From NCBI RefSeq assembly GCF_963662255.1, contig NC_085072.1:6411001-6475000 (forward strand): a stretch of 64,000 nucleotides of DNA. Direction: 5' to 3'. Positions 1-55,865 of the stretch are shown piece by piece; the first letter of the stretch is position 1, and each line of letters begins with the position of its first letter. Below the pieces are notes generated by a model. The model was not told the DNA's origin. It worked only from the letters and a program-made list of their open reading frames with translations, and searched no databases. The DNA is from Cinclus cinclus. Taxonomy: Eukaryota > Chordata > Aves > Passeriformes > Cinclidae. The translations under genes and the position numbers were made by a program.

Positions 1-3000
1 TGATTCAGTGCATGTTCACAAGATGAAAGAACATCCAGGAATATAACAGGAGGTGCAATTTCTGCATTGCAGTTTCCAGTTGAGCACTCAAAAGTTTTCT
101 TCCCCTCCATTTCCAGTTCAGTTTGTTCCAGCCATCACCAATGACTGAGTTTTGCTCTTACTTGGGGTTTCTGAGATACTGCAGTGACTGGTGGAGGGTA
201 CAGCTCAGTGGCACTGTTCTCTGTGGCTTTTTGTCAGCAGTGTGGAGCATGAGTAGAGTCCCAGTGGCGGCAAGGTGCTCGGATGGTGGTTGCTCCTGGT
301 AGTTAGTGGCCTGCATAAAGTAGAGATTTAAATTTGAGTCTGTTGTGGATCTGTGGGGGAAGGGGCAGCTGGATGCAGGAAAGTGGGTGAGGTACAACTT
401 TTTTGCAGTGCATCATGTACCATTTTGTAATTAGAATTTTCTTCTATGAACCAAAAAACATCTTTTATTAGGATTTCTTCATTTAAATGGTATCTGGTAG
501 TATGGAATAGACTAAGTTTACTCCAAAACTTGGCATGTCAACTGCTGGCCTTATATTCTAAAAGGCCTTTGCAGAACATGTGATAGATCTGCAAATCAGT
601 GGGAGCATTTAGGGGGTCAAATGAAGAATTGCTTGAGAGTGGAGTTGTTCTTTAAAGTAGGCAGTTAATAGTAATTAATGGAAGCAAACAGTCTTACAAA
701 TGTGAAGCTTAGCTTCAAGAGTTAATGGTTACATGTGGACCAGGAGTGATATCAAATGCTCCAAGCCTTTCCTGAAGATGGACTCTTCCTTCACTTTGTT
801 GCATCATTGCTTTGCAGTTGTGAAGAAATAACAAATAATGTTTGTTTAAGCCTTACTTAACCATACAGATGCATTTCAAAATACACAGTATTGTACAATG
901 TACTAGAAACATCATAACTTTCCCAAGGCCAAGCATGAAAATTGAGAATGTCCAGTCTAAATTTCATTGCTCTAAATAACGTGAATTTGGAGAAGTACTG
1001 TTAAGACTTCCAACGAAATTAAACCAAGCACTTAAATATTCAAAAGTCTGTATTAGCAGAGCTGGAATTTTGAAGGAATTGACACTGGAGTTATCAAAAT
1101 TATTGACTGTCAGTTTTTAGTAAATCCTGGAATACTGGTGAACTTGAGAACAGGGAGAAATAATTTTCGTAATGGTTTATGTTCTTTGTGGGTGCAAGAG
1201 TTGAGCCCCTCTAGCTCCAGAGTGCAAGAACGTCTGGAATAGTCCCAGACAGGAACTTGGAAGATGATAGTATGGAATACAGTTGTATGAACACTACTGT
1301 GGTCAAATTAGTTCTGTTTTTTTCCATGAGACCAGGTATTTGTTTAATTCAGTTGTGTTGTCATTGTCTGATATCTAGAAATTGTGTTCAATATTCTAAT
1401 TATGAAAATTACCATTGTGCAAAATTAATACACAAAATCACAAATTATTTCAACTACTAATGAGTGTTTGTAATGAAGAATCCCTTTCTAATGGTGTCTC
1501 ACAACCTCAAGCCAAGGGTATGTAATTTGCATTGCAAGTCTAAAAGAGCAAAAGCTGTGATTCTGAATGGAGTTATGGTGGTCGCTTTAGAGGGATTCCA
1601 GTTGCCCAGTAAACAATAGATGTTGTGAAACAGTAATCACTTAAGTAGGACTCAATGAGAAGGCTTACCTTTGGAACAAAGGAGCATAGAGCATCTTAGA
1701 GGAGGAAGGAGTGTAGAAAAATAACTAGATGCCTGTGAAAGCAGTGTAATGGTGGAATGGGAGCTCTGGATAAGCCAGTGCATGCAGCTCTAGAGTTTCT
1801 CAGTGATAAATGGGGGGATTTTACCTCTGTGGCAGCACAAGAGTAGAAAATTCTGCATTCAGGATTCTGCATTTGCTGGAGGATTTTAAAAAGATTTGAC
1901 AACTGAAGAGGGCACAGAGAAGCATCAGAAAAGTCTGGCACATGGCATAATGAATTTTGAAATATTTAATGTTAGCAGAGCCTGAGTGGTGAAACCTAAA
2001 GGCTCAGGGCTTGGTAGAACTAGACCCGATCCTTCAAGGATATATTTTGAGGAGCAACATTGATTTAAATGTTTAGACCTCTTAAGGTCTGTTTAGGCTT
2101 CTCATTCAGCTGGTTGCTTGATTTATTTTCATTTTTATGGAGAAACAGAAAACACAAAACAAAAAACCGATTCAGTTTTGGAGCAGCTTGACTGAGGGTT
2201 CTGGCAATGTGGTCCTGGAGCCATGAAACAAACCACCACTAAAACAGGAAATAATGCAGAGAATTGCAGTACTTTGTCTGAAACAGGAAGCTGATGGTGA
2301 TGGTCCTTCAGATTTGATAACACAGAGAAGCTCAGTCAGTTGATTTTATCAAAAAGAAAACACAGAAATAACTTATTTACAACGCGTAAGTGAACTTTAG
2401 TAGGAGAAACCAGAGGTGCTGCCAGTCTGTCAGTCCCTGCGAGCCAAGCCTGAGTTGCTGGTCCTGCTGAGCAGGGGCCAGGCTCAGGTGAGTCAGGAAA
2501 CAGCATTTCTGACTGAGGGGATCAGCTGGAAGGGGAAACGGAAGGATGGAAAGTGGTGGCTCTGCCACTTTGGGAATTTTGGGATCAAGAATGAATGGGG
2601 TTTTGGGAGGGGAAGAGATATTTTAGTGCTGAGGTTCCTCTTCCCCTCCTGTTCCCCCTGTCAATTCATGTGAAATGTAGGTCAGCTACCAAAGGTCATT
2701 AGGAAATACTGGCTTTAAATGAAAAACTTGTCATATCTATCACAGGGGTGATATTGTAAAATTAAGTAAATTCAGAGTAGGTTATTTACTGATCTCTAAT
2801 TAGCAGGAAAATCTGCAAAAGAATAATTCTTTTTATTTTATTATTTATTTTACTAATGGCAGTGGCCATGCACAGAGGTCACCATGGTTGCTTTCTGCTC
2901 TTCAGGAACACTGCAGCATTGGGGTGGGCTTAAGTGGCAATGAGAATTTCCTCTCCTTGCTCAGTTTCTTTCAGTGAGGGATTTTCAACACACACTCTTC

Positions 3001-6000
3001 AGCTCATTGAAAATTTAAGATGAAAGAATTTAATCCAGGACTTTCCATATGGGGTAGGAATAACATAGATAGAATTTCTGTAGTTTTTTGGTTAACTTAA
3101 GACAGTCAGGTAGCAAATAGCTGGAAATGGAGTTTAAAAGTAAACATGGCTCCCTTGCCCAGCATTGAAACCAAAGCTGCCAGTGGAAGAAGCAAACCCT
3201 GCCACGTATCCGTTAGGACATGCTTGCTGTCAATCCCAGATGACTGGGTTATGTCTGAGATGTGCTGGGGGGAATGCTGTGTCCATGCCCACAAGACCAG
3301 GTTGAGTGTTTTTAGAAGTCAGGATGAAACTTGTGAGATCATCTAGCCTGCTGCCCTTAGGAGTGTGTGAGTGAAAGGTCTTCCTTGGGAGCAGGTGCTT
3401 TTCCTGGGATGGTGAATCTGAGCAGCTGAAAAGGCAGGATGTTTGGAGAGCCAGGGCAGTGGATGGTGGAAGCCATGGGGAATCCCTGGGCAGCTGAGGC
3501 TGGTGGAGTTGTCCTCAGCTGTTCTGGATGGCTGTGAAATTCAGGTCTTTTCCTGTTCTGAGTTACACTGGGAGTGAAATCGAGGTTTGAAAGCTGCCGG
3601 GTACCACTCTGAAGAGGGTATGGACTCATTCCAAGGGCTGTGGTGGGACAGCCTGAGGAACGGAGTGTGCTGTCTGTGCTAGTCACACACGCTCCGGGAT
3701 GTACTGGGGATCAGAGCAAAGGTCTGTCCATAGGTAGTCCTGGGCTTTGAGGGGAGGTGGCAGCAGCTCTTGGGATCTGCTGCACTTAGACACCTGCAGC
3801 TGGGTCTGGCCCCAGTCCTGATGGATGCTCTCTTTCAGGGTCTTGGTCAGTGTTCTGAAGTGAATCAGGGATCTGGGATTGAGAATCATCTCCAGATTAC
3901 CTGAGCCTTTATTTCTCTCCAGGTGTGGAGCTGGCACAGAAGCACTGGGATCTAGAGAGGTGGTTCCCACTGTACACTCATCCTTGGCTGTGGTTCTCAG
4001 ATGGGAAGGATCTGTGGTTGTGTCTGTTCTCTTTTACTAGTCTGCAATACATAACAGAGCCAGTTTTGTCTCAAATAAGAAATACTCTATCAGACTTCTT
4101 TTTGGAGAGTTCTGCACAAAAGGTGGGTAAATGCACCCAGCGTCCCTTACTGGCAAGGAGGAATTCCAGGGGGTTTGATGGAAAAATCTCCTTCATTCAA
4201 AATGACCAAGGAAGGACTGTTCATCACAAACTGGGTTAGCTGATGGTTGGAGTTCCCAGCCAGTGTTAGCCTTTAACAGGGTCACAGGGGGATTAGTTCC
4301 CGTTAGACAAGAGCTTTGTGGCTGACCCACTGCTGGCTGATAATGGCTTTCTGTGGATTCTGCTGTCTGAGCTCCAAGTGTGTTTTTAATGTAGTCATAA
4401 AACCAGGAGACTGAAAAGGACCTCCTGAGCCACCGAGTGTGCTCCCTTCCTCTTGGAGGCAGCAATCATGGAACACCTTTGCCAAGGCAAGATCATAGAT
4501 GTGGGAACAAATAATCTAGGTCAGGCTCACAGGGTGGGCATCCCAGGAAGGGGGGAATTGCTGCAGTTCACTGAATGAATTCTCTGGCAAGAATTGCTAA
4601 GATATTCCTTTGGATCTTACTATGAGCTGCTCTCTAGCAAAATAATGAAAGGGCTGTCTTTTTTGTGTGTGTGTGTCAGACACGGGAGAGACTGCAAGTA
4701 AAATGCTGCTTGCAGTTTTCAAAAGATGTTGAAAAAATATAAGAGACTTCAGAAAAAAGCCCAAGGAAAAAGACCCTTTTATTTGTAGGACTGGAAAGCT
4801 GGTTCTGTAAAGAGAAAAAAAAAATGGTATTTGTTTATTGAAAAATGTCGTGAAACATTTCTTCTGGGAAGGATTCAGGAATAGCTGCTTTGGCAGTGAG
4901 CAGACAAGGGATTTGGTTATAAAGGACATGAGGATAAGGGAAGAAGAAAAGCTGAAGCCAACTAACTTGTAGAACAACTTACCAAGGGACAGTGGTAATT
5001 TCTTGTTCACTTGAATTCATAGGGGTGGGGGTGGTTCAATTTTAATTAGTGAATTTGGGTGAGGTGCAGGTTTGCCAGCTGAAATGCAGTGCTCTGAAGC
5101 CTGATGTCCCTGGAACAGCTCAGTTGGGAGCTGGAATATGGAAATCACCAAAATAATTCTGCTGACCATTTGTAGGTTGTGCTGCTGCTTGAAATACTAA
5201 TGTGATCCTTAGAGTGTGCCTTCTGCATGTCTGGATTTGTCCCTCAAGTTTATAGAAGAGTTTGGAATTTCGAAGTCAGTCTCATTTTTGCCTGGATTTG
5301 ATGACAGATTTATCACAATTGGAGGCTAAGGTGAGCACAGGATTTTGTTTGTCCCTTGCAGGCTTATAACAGTCAGGGATGGACAACAGAACACAATAGA
5401 GTCATTTCAGATGAAGAGGCCTGGTGGAGTAAGAACTGGTTTTTTTCTTTTAGGAAATTAATGTTTTCTTGCTTTCTGTGTATACTTAATCTTAATGCTT
5501 AGCATGGCTTTTGGAAGACACTTAAAACTGAACTTCCTAAGCTTTTAAAATTCATTTTTAAAACAGGAAAATCCAAACCAGTTCCTTTGAGGAGCTGGAT
5601 GAAGAGGGTAAGTCTCTACTGATTCCCAGGCATGAGCTTTAGGGAAGAGTGCCTGGAGAGTTGGGGGTGGGGGCTGGTCTCTTCCCCAGCAAAGCTGCTC
5701 ATGTAGCTCAGCAGCTTGGCAAGTGAATCCTGCACAATAAAGCTCCCTCTCGTGGTGCTGCTGCCTTTCCAAGTGCATAAAAGCATTTCTGTCACACAGA
5801 AATGTCTTTTCATGGGCCTGCAAGTGAGCATCACATTTGGCTTGGTAACTTGTGCTTCATAATGTGTCCAAGATTTTTGTTGAGTAAATAATACACTTAT
5901 TAAAGAAGGGTTGAAAGTACCTTGTTTGGGCATACTGTGGAATAGAGAAATATTATCCTCACTGGTTATATCAACATTGAGTAGTTTGGATGCTCCAAAA

Positions 6001-6227
6001 TAAACTTGTTGTGATTTTAAAATGACTCTGTGACAGTCAGGATGGACTGTCTGCTATACCTGCTGTCATTTCTCCAGATGGTGAATGGCTGTGGGTCTGT
6101 AACAATGTCATCTGACACAGTTTGTGTTCAGTGGGATGTGCTGTAGTGTGTTTGTAAAGCCAGGAGTGGTTTTATAATAATCAAATGTGATATATTATAT
6201 ATGATATTTATTTCCCTCACCTCTACC

Positions 6228-6663
6228 TGCACTACTGCAGCCTCACCTCAAGTCCTTGGTGCAGTTTTGAGCACCACAGTATAAAAAAAGACATGAAGCC
6301 ATTGGAGAGCATCCTAGGGAGGGCTGTGAGAATGGTGAAGGGTCTGGAGGAGAAGCCTCATGAGGGGCAGCAGAGGGACAGGTAAGGATCTGTTCCCTCT
6401 CATGACAAGTGACAGGACTCATGGGGATGGCTGGAGCTGAGTTGGGGGGTATTCAGAATGGATATCAGGAAAAGGTTCTTCCCCAGAGGCTGCTGGGGCG
6501 CTGAACAGGCTGTCCAGGGAATGGGCACAGCTCCAAGGCTGAGTTCAATAAGTTTTGGAAAGCGCTCTCAGACACTGGGTGGGTGTCTGTGCAGGGCCAG
6601 GAATTGGATGTGATGATCCTGATGGACTTGGTGGTCCCTTCCAACTCAGCATATTCTAAGATA
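6228..6663 (+). mobile_element. CR1 LINE 3'-end fragment, sense
   Basis: The stretch follows the CR1 3' consensus in sense orientation: the 'cctcacctcaagt' start, the 'ggtgaagggtctggag' block, 'ggatatcaggaaaaggttctt', 'ggctgtccagggaatgg', and the terminal 'ggtccettccaac'-type motif (here ggtcccttccaac) before a decayed octamer tail. It is truncated at its 5' side and diverged, with no open reverse transcriptase. It lies in KDM5B intron 1. Confidence 0.85.
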
Positions 6664-8934
6664 CCTGCCTTAAAACCTTGGAAGCTGGAGTCAATCCAGC
6701 GTTGCCTCTCATTAAGCCAATTTATGATCACCCAGCAGAAGCTCTTGCAATGACTTTCTCCTTGCTAAAAGTGAAACACTTTTAAGCTGTTAAATGTTTG
6801 ATTCTGGCTGATGAACCCATCTGCCTGATAGGTTGAAAAGTCACCTTCTGAAGGTGCTGTTGAATAAATGGAGTTTCCAAAGCTTATCTTTGAGAAACGG
6901 CTGACGTACCATCAGGGTGTCTTGGTGTGTGCGTTGGTCATTTAGTCATTGGTAAACTTCAAAACTGCAGGTGTAGGAAATGCCTGTTGTGTTGTCTGGA
7001 GTCATGTTACTTCTCCAACACAGTAGGTGACTGGTGCTTTGCCAGAGCCAGTTTTGGCCCAACAGGTAGGACTGTTTCCAAACATGCACCAGTCAGTAAT
7101 AAATAGACACATGGAGATCATGGAGATAATCAGCTAATTCTGGAGCAGGATGTTTTGGGTGCCATGCTGTGAACGAGGTGTTTCTGTAAGATCATGCACA
7201 TAAACTTCCTCATTTCCTTCCATAAGTAGAGGGGACTAGCCTGCTTTGTACTGTCTGATATGGATTGGGCCTGTGTCTGCCCTAGGCACCCTTGGAGCTG
7301 GATTTCTTTAGTCTGAGCATGAGCCAGAGCCTGTAGGAGCAGGTAGGGATCCTGTTCCTCCTGTTGTGCCCAGTAGCATGCAGGCTTTCCTCTGGGCCCT
7401 GCCCAGAGCAGCAGCCTATGCCAGCAGATGTGTGGCCAGACCAGAAGAGTCTCCTGTGCTGTCCCCTCCCTTCCTTGGCTTCACTGATGTGTTGCCACTG
7501 CAGAACTGCAGGCGGTGGCTCTGAAGCACAGCCTAGACTGGTGACAGTTTCAGAGGTGCTGTCATTGTCTACATGAGCTGAATTCTTGTCCATGTTCATC
7601 TTATTCCTGGATCTTGTCCCCTGCAGAGCCTTATTAGTGTATCTGGTCTGGGGTAATGCACAGTGCACCCATGGACAGCCTTGGCTTGCTGCTTAGCAAA
7701 GCCAGAAGCAGCACAGCCCTCAAGGTTTAATTTACTCTCAGCCTAAGCAGAGTTCCCTACAGTTCTCCCTTGGGCAGTTTAATACAGTCCCCAGTGTCTC
7801 AAGGAGTGTCATCACCGCTGTGTCCCTTCCTGGTCTCAGTGCCTGTTTCCCTGTCTTTGGTACAGAGCAGACTCTGGAGTTGTGGCTCATGATGTAACCA
7901 GTTGATTCAGACTGAGAGTCAGATTTGTCCCATTGAAGTACAATACTTCAGATCCTGCCCAACTGCTCCCAGTTGTGCATCTCATCTTACATCTTGAAGG
8001 CCCTAAAAGATTCATCAGACAACCGGATATTAGAAAAGAATGTCAATTCTCTTCCTCAGACTTGATGGTTTCATTGCATTTGGTTGTCTGGCATAGACAA
8101 TAGGTAGTAAAAAAGAAGGGTTAGTGTTATCGAGTTTCTCAAGAACATGCACCAGGCAGTCTTGTGGTTTAAAGCAGGAAAATAATAGAGAAATATGTAC
8201 CACTGGTCAAGGATTGAGTATTCTCTGGATGATTTGGCACCCTGACCTCCTACCATTGTTTAATTCCCAATTCAAATGTTAATTTCAACTAGCATTGTCA
8301 AGTTGTGATGTGCTGCAAGTGCCTTGCAGGATCAGAAAACTGCTATTACCAATTTTGAGGTCTGGATTAGTCAATGCAAGCTTGGTAAAATGGATGAATG
8401 GATTGATGGCCCTCTTTGCTCTTCAGCTTCTCCACACTCTTGGTGAATCTTGCCTCCTTGTTTGTAAGACAATTGTTTGGAAACCATGTATGGTTGGTTT
8501 TGACTCCAGTTTTCATATTCTCTGTGAATCTAAAATTAAAAATACTGTGTTTATAATGCTGATCTTACTTCAGTTGCCTCAGCCACCCAGTGCTGAAGAA
8601 AGGTTTTTTTTTTCCTGAAGCAAAGTTCTGTCTTACTACTGTCAGTAGCTCACTTGTTCATGATCTTCATTCTGTCATTAGTGGTAATAAGATAACTTTA
8701 TATGTAATAAATTCCTGTCAAGTTTAAATCAAATCTAATTTATTTTTGTGAAATTGTGTATTGCCAAACCAAGCGTGTGCAGTAAATGTCAGAGATCTAA
8801 AAGATAAAATAGTTTTATAGTTGTGTTTATAAATAAGTCTTCAGTTGCAGGTATTTTATCAAAGCAATAAAAATATTTTTTAAAATTGGTCATATTCCAG
8901 CTCTTCCTGAATGTTTGCAGCCAAGGAAATTATT

Positions 8935-9118
8935 AAGCATTGGCAGAGGGTGCCCAGGGGAATGGTGGAGTCACCATGCGTGGAAATGTTTGAAAGATGT
9001 GTGGATGTGGCATCTGGGGATATGGGCTAGTGGTGAACGTGGTGGTGGTGGTGGGTTAGAAGTTGGAGTCAGTGATCTAATGGGCTTTTCGAGCCTTAAT
9101 GATTCCATGCTTCTGTGG
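8935..9118 (+). mobile_element. CR1 LINE 3'-end fragment, sense
   Basis: CR1 signature blocks are visible: 'gggtgcccaggggaatggt', 'ggagtcaccatg', the block around 'gatgtgtggatgtggcat', and a terminal 'aatgattccatgcttctgtgg' matching a decayed octamer tail. It sits about 370 bp upstream of KDM5B exon 2. Confidence 0.85.
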
Positions 9119-9487
9119 AGGCTTACAATGCAGGACAGGTCTTCAGTTCCAAAATGCAATTCATTTTGTGTTCCCATTATCTATTTTTGAGGCACAGTGT
9201 AGTGTTCTAAGGAGTAGGCAATGGCACTCACTCACTCAGTATGTCTCCCTGTTTCTGCTCTCTGCACTTGTTCCTGGTGAGGGGGATTTGGGTATCAGCG
9301 CAGCCCTGGCTCCCTGACAGGTCAGGATGCAGCCACTGAGCCCCCTCTGTGCCAAGTTCCGTTGGGGCTGAGGAGGCTCTGGAGGCCCCCTGGGCCCCCT
9401 TCATGCTTTAGGCTCCTTTGGCTTTTGACTGTCACAGAAACTTCCTTCCTTTTCCTGATCTTTTGATGGAACCCTTCTGTTTTCCAG

Positions 9488-52152
<42,665 letters not shown>

Positions 52153-52242
52153 AACCCCCATAAACCCTTCAGGACTTGAGTAAAGAAGGTTCCCAGATTT
52201 TCAGTTAAGCCACAGGGGCTGGTTTAAGAACCAGATTGCAAA

Positions 52243-52250
52243 TGGTGCTA
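52243..52250 (+). promoter_or_regulatory. candidate miR-29 target site (8-mer)
   Basis: TGGTGCTA is the perfect 8-mer for miR-29. The match extends to AAATGGTGCTA (52240-52250), complementary to nucleotides 1-11 of miR-29 as I remember it. It is in the KDM5B 3' UTR, about 90 bases after the stop codon. Confidence 0.6.
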
Positions 52251-52602
52251 CTTCTATCCTTATGGGATCATTTTCCAGAACTCAAAACAATTTTTGACAC
52301 TTTTGTATTTTCCCTTGATCTGTTTGTGGTTGTTGAGGTTTGAGATGCTGACTGTTTGCAGGGGTTTCCACCGATTGGGAAGGCATTTGACACATGCACC
52401 TTTATTGTACAGCATTCAGTTACCTCTGGGATTTACCGGCATATTTAATTCAGCTTGGTTTGGGTGCAAAAACAAACAAAACCCCCGCACCATGAATTTT
52501 CCAATAATCCTCTTTTGAGGAAATCCCTGTTTACTCTGTTAACTCTTTGGAGACTTTAGTTTTTTTCCACTTTGTTTTTCGTAGACTAGGTTTATTTATC
52601 TG

Positions 52603-52610
52603 AGCAATAA
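52603..52610 (+). promoter_or_regulatory. candidate miR-137 target site (8-mer)
   Basis: AGCAATAA is the perfect 8-mer for the miR-137 seed. It is in the KDM5B 3' UTR; KDM5B has been reported as a miR-137 target in human cells. Confidence 0.6.
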
Positions 52611-52830
52611 CTTCTATGTCTGGTTTCAGTGACTGGAATGACAACTGAACAGCGTGTTGCTTCTAGCATTGGTTGATGTACAGACAGCAAATGTTAGATC
52701 CTAGTGTCACTGAGGGCCCTGTGATGTAGAAGACAGGAAAAAAAAAATCTGTAAAGTAATTGCCACAGCTGTATTTTGGCTTTCTCCTTTTTTGGGTAGC
52801 TTGTATCAAATGTTGCAGTTTATATTGTGG

Positions 52831-52836
52831 AATAAA
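52831..52836 (+). terminator. KDM5B: KDM5B polyadenylation signal
   Basis: A canonical AATAAA, followed about 25 bases later by a GT-rich element (tgttggtgttttt), the usual layout of a vertebrate poly(A) site. Cleavage is expected near 52850-52862. Confidence 0.8.
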
Positions 52837-53033
52837 CCCCTGGTTATGTTATAAAATTAAATGTTGGTGTTTTTAGAGAGTTTGAAATGAAGTTTTATTT
52901 CCCTCTGAATCCACACTGCATCGCTGGGTTCTCTAAGCCAAGAAATAATCACCTTCCAAAGAAGCAATGCCGAAGCTGTGGTCGTTCTTGTCTGTTCAGG
53001 TTTGGAAGGAGGAGGAAGGTCAAAATGCTACAC

Positions 53034-53069
53034 CAAAAAGAAAAAAAAAAAGAAAAAAAAAAAAAAAGA
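53034..53069 (+). repeat. A-rich low-complexity tract
   Basis: Thirty-six bases of A with four G interruptions, about 200 bp past the KDM5B poly(A) signal. It may be genomic A-richness or a decayed retroposon tail; no target duplication is evident. Confidence 0.8.
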
Positions 53070-55324
53070 GTTTTTCCAGGATTTTTGCAAAGATTTTCCA
53101 AAGCTGAGATTATTTGCCAGTTGAGTGCATGAAGAATTAAAGGTACAATAGTGGGTTCACACAGGAGGCAAAGGTGTGGGGTAGTTTCTCCTGCCAGCCC
53201 TGCCCAGCTGCAACAGAGGAGAGACCCTCCCTTGCCACTGGGGCTGGTGGCCACAGTAACCTTCTCTGTGGCCCACAGGGAGCTGGCTCTGCACAGCCCA
53301 GGCTGGTGGCCACAGCAAACTCTGGCTGGACTCCCTCCACCTGCTTCCACCTGCATTTAGCCCAGAAGCCTGAGGAATAAGGAGATTTCTGGTTCTCACA
53401 AAGGCTCAGGGCCTGTAGCTGGGGCACTGCAGGTGTGGCACCACGGTGCTGCTGGAGGAGACTGGAGCTCTGAACAACACAGCTTGGGTGTTCAGGCCCA
53501 CAAGGCACTTCCCACATGGGGCTGCACCCAAAATCCCTTGGAGAGCAATCACTGCTGTAGAACACAGCTGGAAGTGGCCTGGTGACAGGGACGTGCCTTC
53601 AAGGCCTACCAGAGGTGGAACTTGTGGAGCCCAGGAAGATGGGAGGGCTGGAAATGTTTTCTCGGGGAGAGCACTCTCCATGACAGCTTGTCCCAGCCAG
53701 AACCGTGGTGGGCTTGGTGTACCCTCCACTTGTCACCAGGAGGAATTTGCTGGTAAGTTTTTTCCCTGTTAGTTTTGCCTCTTTTACTATAGGCAGAAGT
53801 GCACAGCCAGTAGGGTAGGGCAGAGCCTTGAAGCATCTGTGGCTGATGGTGACATGAAGGATATGTGGGTGGGATGAGGACTATGCAGGAATTTGCTCCC
53901 ACAGGGGTTTGGTAGGGTTTTGGTTTTTTGTGTTTTTGGCATTAATTTTTGACTGTTAGAAGAATCTTCAGCCTGGCCCAAGTGATCTGTCTGAAAGTGC
54001 CAGGGTGGGGGAGAGCCTTGAGTCTGTGTACATGAGCTGTGTCTATGCTTCCATGGTATAACTGGTTCTTTTTATTTAAGTACCAAAATGATGCTTTGAG
54101 AAATGCTTTTTTTTTTCTTTTTTTCTTTTTGCTTGGAAGAATCTTTGTGCAATGCTGAGATACCAGTCTGAGCTGGGGAAAAAACATTGCTCTGTAATAT
54201 CTTCTTTTCAGAGGGAACAGACAGAAGAGCTGGAGCTGGCAGTGTCTGATGCAGCTGAATCATTACAGATGTTTCTCTGTGTCGCCTTTATTTTTTTCCA
54301 CTGAAGAAATGGCTGTTTATCAAAAAGTGCCACAGGAGATGGGATGCAGTTAAGTTCAGCATGGTGATTCCATACAGGACCAACCACTGTCAGTCTGGGG
54401 ACTCGGAGGGGGTCAGAGGAGACTTCTGGGGTCCCAACAGCAGCATTTATTACCAGGATTGTTGCCTGCAGTAGAATTGGAGTGGAATTTTTGGAAATGC
54501 CCACATTGTTGCTTGAAATTTTTCAAGAAATGGAGCCCCCCAATCCATGGATGACCTGGGCCTGCAGCCCAGGACTGCTTAAGGATTGGTGTCTTATTTT
54601 CTGCTGGATCTGTGACCGGTGGACAGTGGCTGGAGGCTGGAATAGGTGACAGTGCCTGTCATGCCACAGACCCTGCCCTTGGGTTTCATCCCCATGTGGG
54701 TACTCAGACTTGATGAAATCGGGGTGTTACTTCTGTTAAACAGAACAAGAGATAGATTTGTTCACTTTGGGGTGGGCTCTGCTGTGGTGCCCTTTGCACA
54801 TTCCTCATGCTCAGGGAGGATGACGAGGGCAGAAAATGCTGAGAGTGTGGATGAGCTGTCCCTTTCACCCCTCCTTTTGTGCACCCCAGATTTCCAAAGG
54901 CTAAGCCAGAACAGGAAAAAGGTCTCTCTCACCTCATTCTGCTGCTGTGCTTTATTTTATTTAGTTTTATAATGTAACAACTAAGTACATCAAACCTTCA
55001 TGGATTACTCTGATCCTAATTCTTTATTCAATAAGAATGGTTTATGGCTGCTACATTAGTTTAATCATGAAATAGGACAAAAATGAAATTAAGTAACCCT
55101 ACCTGTGGATTTGAGGCTGAAAACTCTGGTTTAAAGCCTGCCTGTACTGTGTGCCAAGACCCTAAGATTGTACCTGTTGTGCCACCTTTAGTCCATGGGA
55201 TGTGCCCTGTACTGTGTCATACCCCAGGAGCATCAGAACAGCCTAGTGTGGTCACACAGCACCCGTGACTCACCCAAGGAAGAGGCAGGGCTTTGATTCC
55301 AGCTATTTAAGTGCTCCAAGGAGT

Positions 55325-55749
55325 GCAGCCCCTCTGCTCTGGAGCCAGGCTGGGAGGGCTGGGGGTGTTCACCTGGAAAAGAGAAGGTTCTGGGGAGATC
55401 TTAGAGCCCCTTCCATAGCCTAAAAGGTGCTCCAGGGGAGCTGGAGTGAGACTTGGGACAAGGGCCTAGAGGGACAGCGCAAGGGGGAATGGATTCCACT
55501 GCCAGAAGATAGGGGCAGATGGGATATGGGAAAGGAATTGTTGGCTGTGAGAGTGGTGAGGTGCTGGCACAGGTTGCCCAGAGAAGCTGTTGGCTGCCCC
55601 ATCCCTGGAAATGTCCAAGGCCAGGTTGGACAGGGCTTGGAGCAACCTGAGATAGTGGAAGGTGTCTCTGCCTGTGGCAGGAGGTGGAACAGGATGAGTT
55701 TTAGGGTCCCTTCTAACCCAAACCAGCCTGGGATTCTGAGATTCTATGA
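55325..55749 (+). mobile_element. CR1 LINE 3'-end fragment, sense
   Basis: A long sense CR1 copy: 'ctctggagccaggctgggag', 'tgttcacctggaaaagagaa', 'cacaggttgcccagagaagc', 'ccatccctggaaatgtccaa', 'ggccaggttggacagggctt', 'gggtcccttctaacccaaac', ending in two octamer-like tail units (gattctga, gattctatga). The 176-codon open frame across it is typical CR1 3' noncoding sequence read through, not a gene. Confidence 0.95.
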
Positions 55750-55769
55750 ACTTATCCTTTGGATGCAGG

Positions 55770-55865
55770 ACATGGAATACACCCAAAGATTCTCCATCAT
55801 CCAGCCTTTATGGAACATAAAAACAACACTGGAGAGCATTTGCTGGGTGTTTGGGCTGCTCCAGG
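55770..55865 (+). repeat. unidentified dispersed repeat, copy 1
   Basis: Shares 'tctccatcatccag', 'ctttat', 'ggagagc' and 'gtgtttgggctgct' in the same order and spacing with 56765-56870, about 1 kb away in direct orientation. It begins about 20 bp after the tail of a CR1 copy. I do not recognise the family. Confidence 0.6.

Larger units (their letters stand above)
1..9487 (+). other. KDM5B: KDM5B intron 1 (3' part)
   Basis: No coding exon is seen before exon 2; in particular no segment encodes the first half of JmjN, so exon 1 lies upstream. The stretch is AT-rich. It holds two sense-oriented CR1 fragments (about 6228-6663 and 8935-9118), a short (TG)n run near 4665-4677 and an AT-rich run near 6186-6215. 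Open frames here, such as a minus-strand one at 4597-5010, show no recognisable protein. First introns often carry enhancers, but none can be identified by eye. Confidence 0.85.
52153..52860 (+). other. KDM5B: KDM5B 3' UTR
   Basis: The stretch from the stop codon to the first good polyadenylation signal is about 0.7 kb, AT-rich and repeat-free. It contains a perfect miR-29-type 8-mer (52243-52250) and a perfect miR-137-type 8-mer (52603-52610). The end is inferred from the AATAAA and the GT-rich bases after it; longer forms are possible. Confidence 0.75.

Noticed and set aside
4597..5010. 137-codon minus-strand open frame in intron 1
   Set aside because: It is Phe/Leu/Ser-rich, from A/T-rich intron sequence read backwards, with no similarity to a known family.
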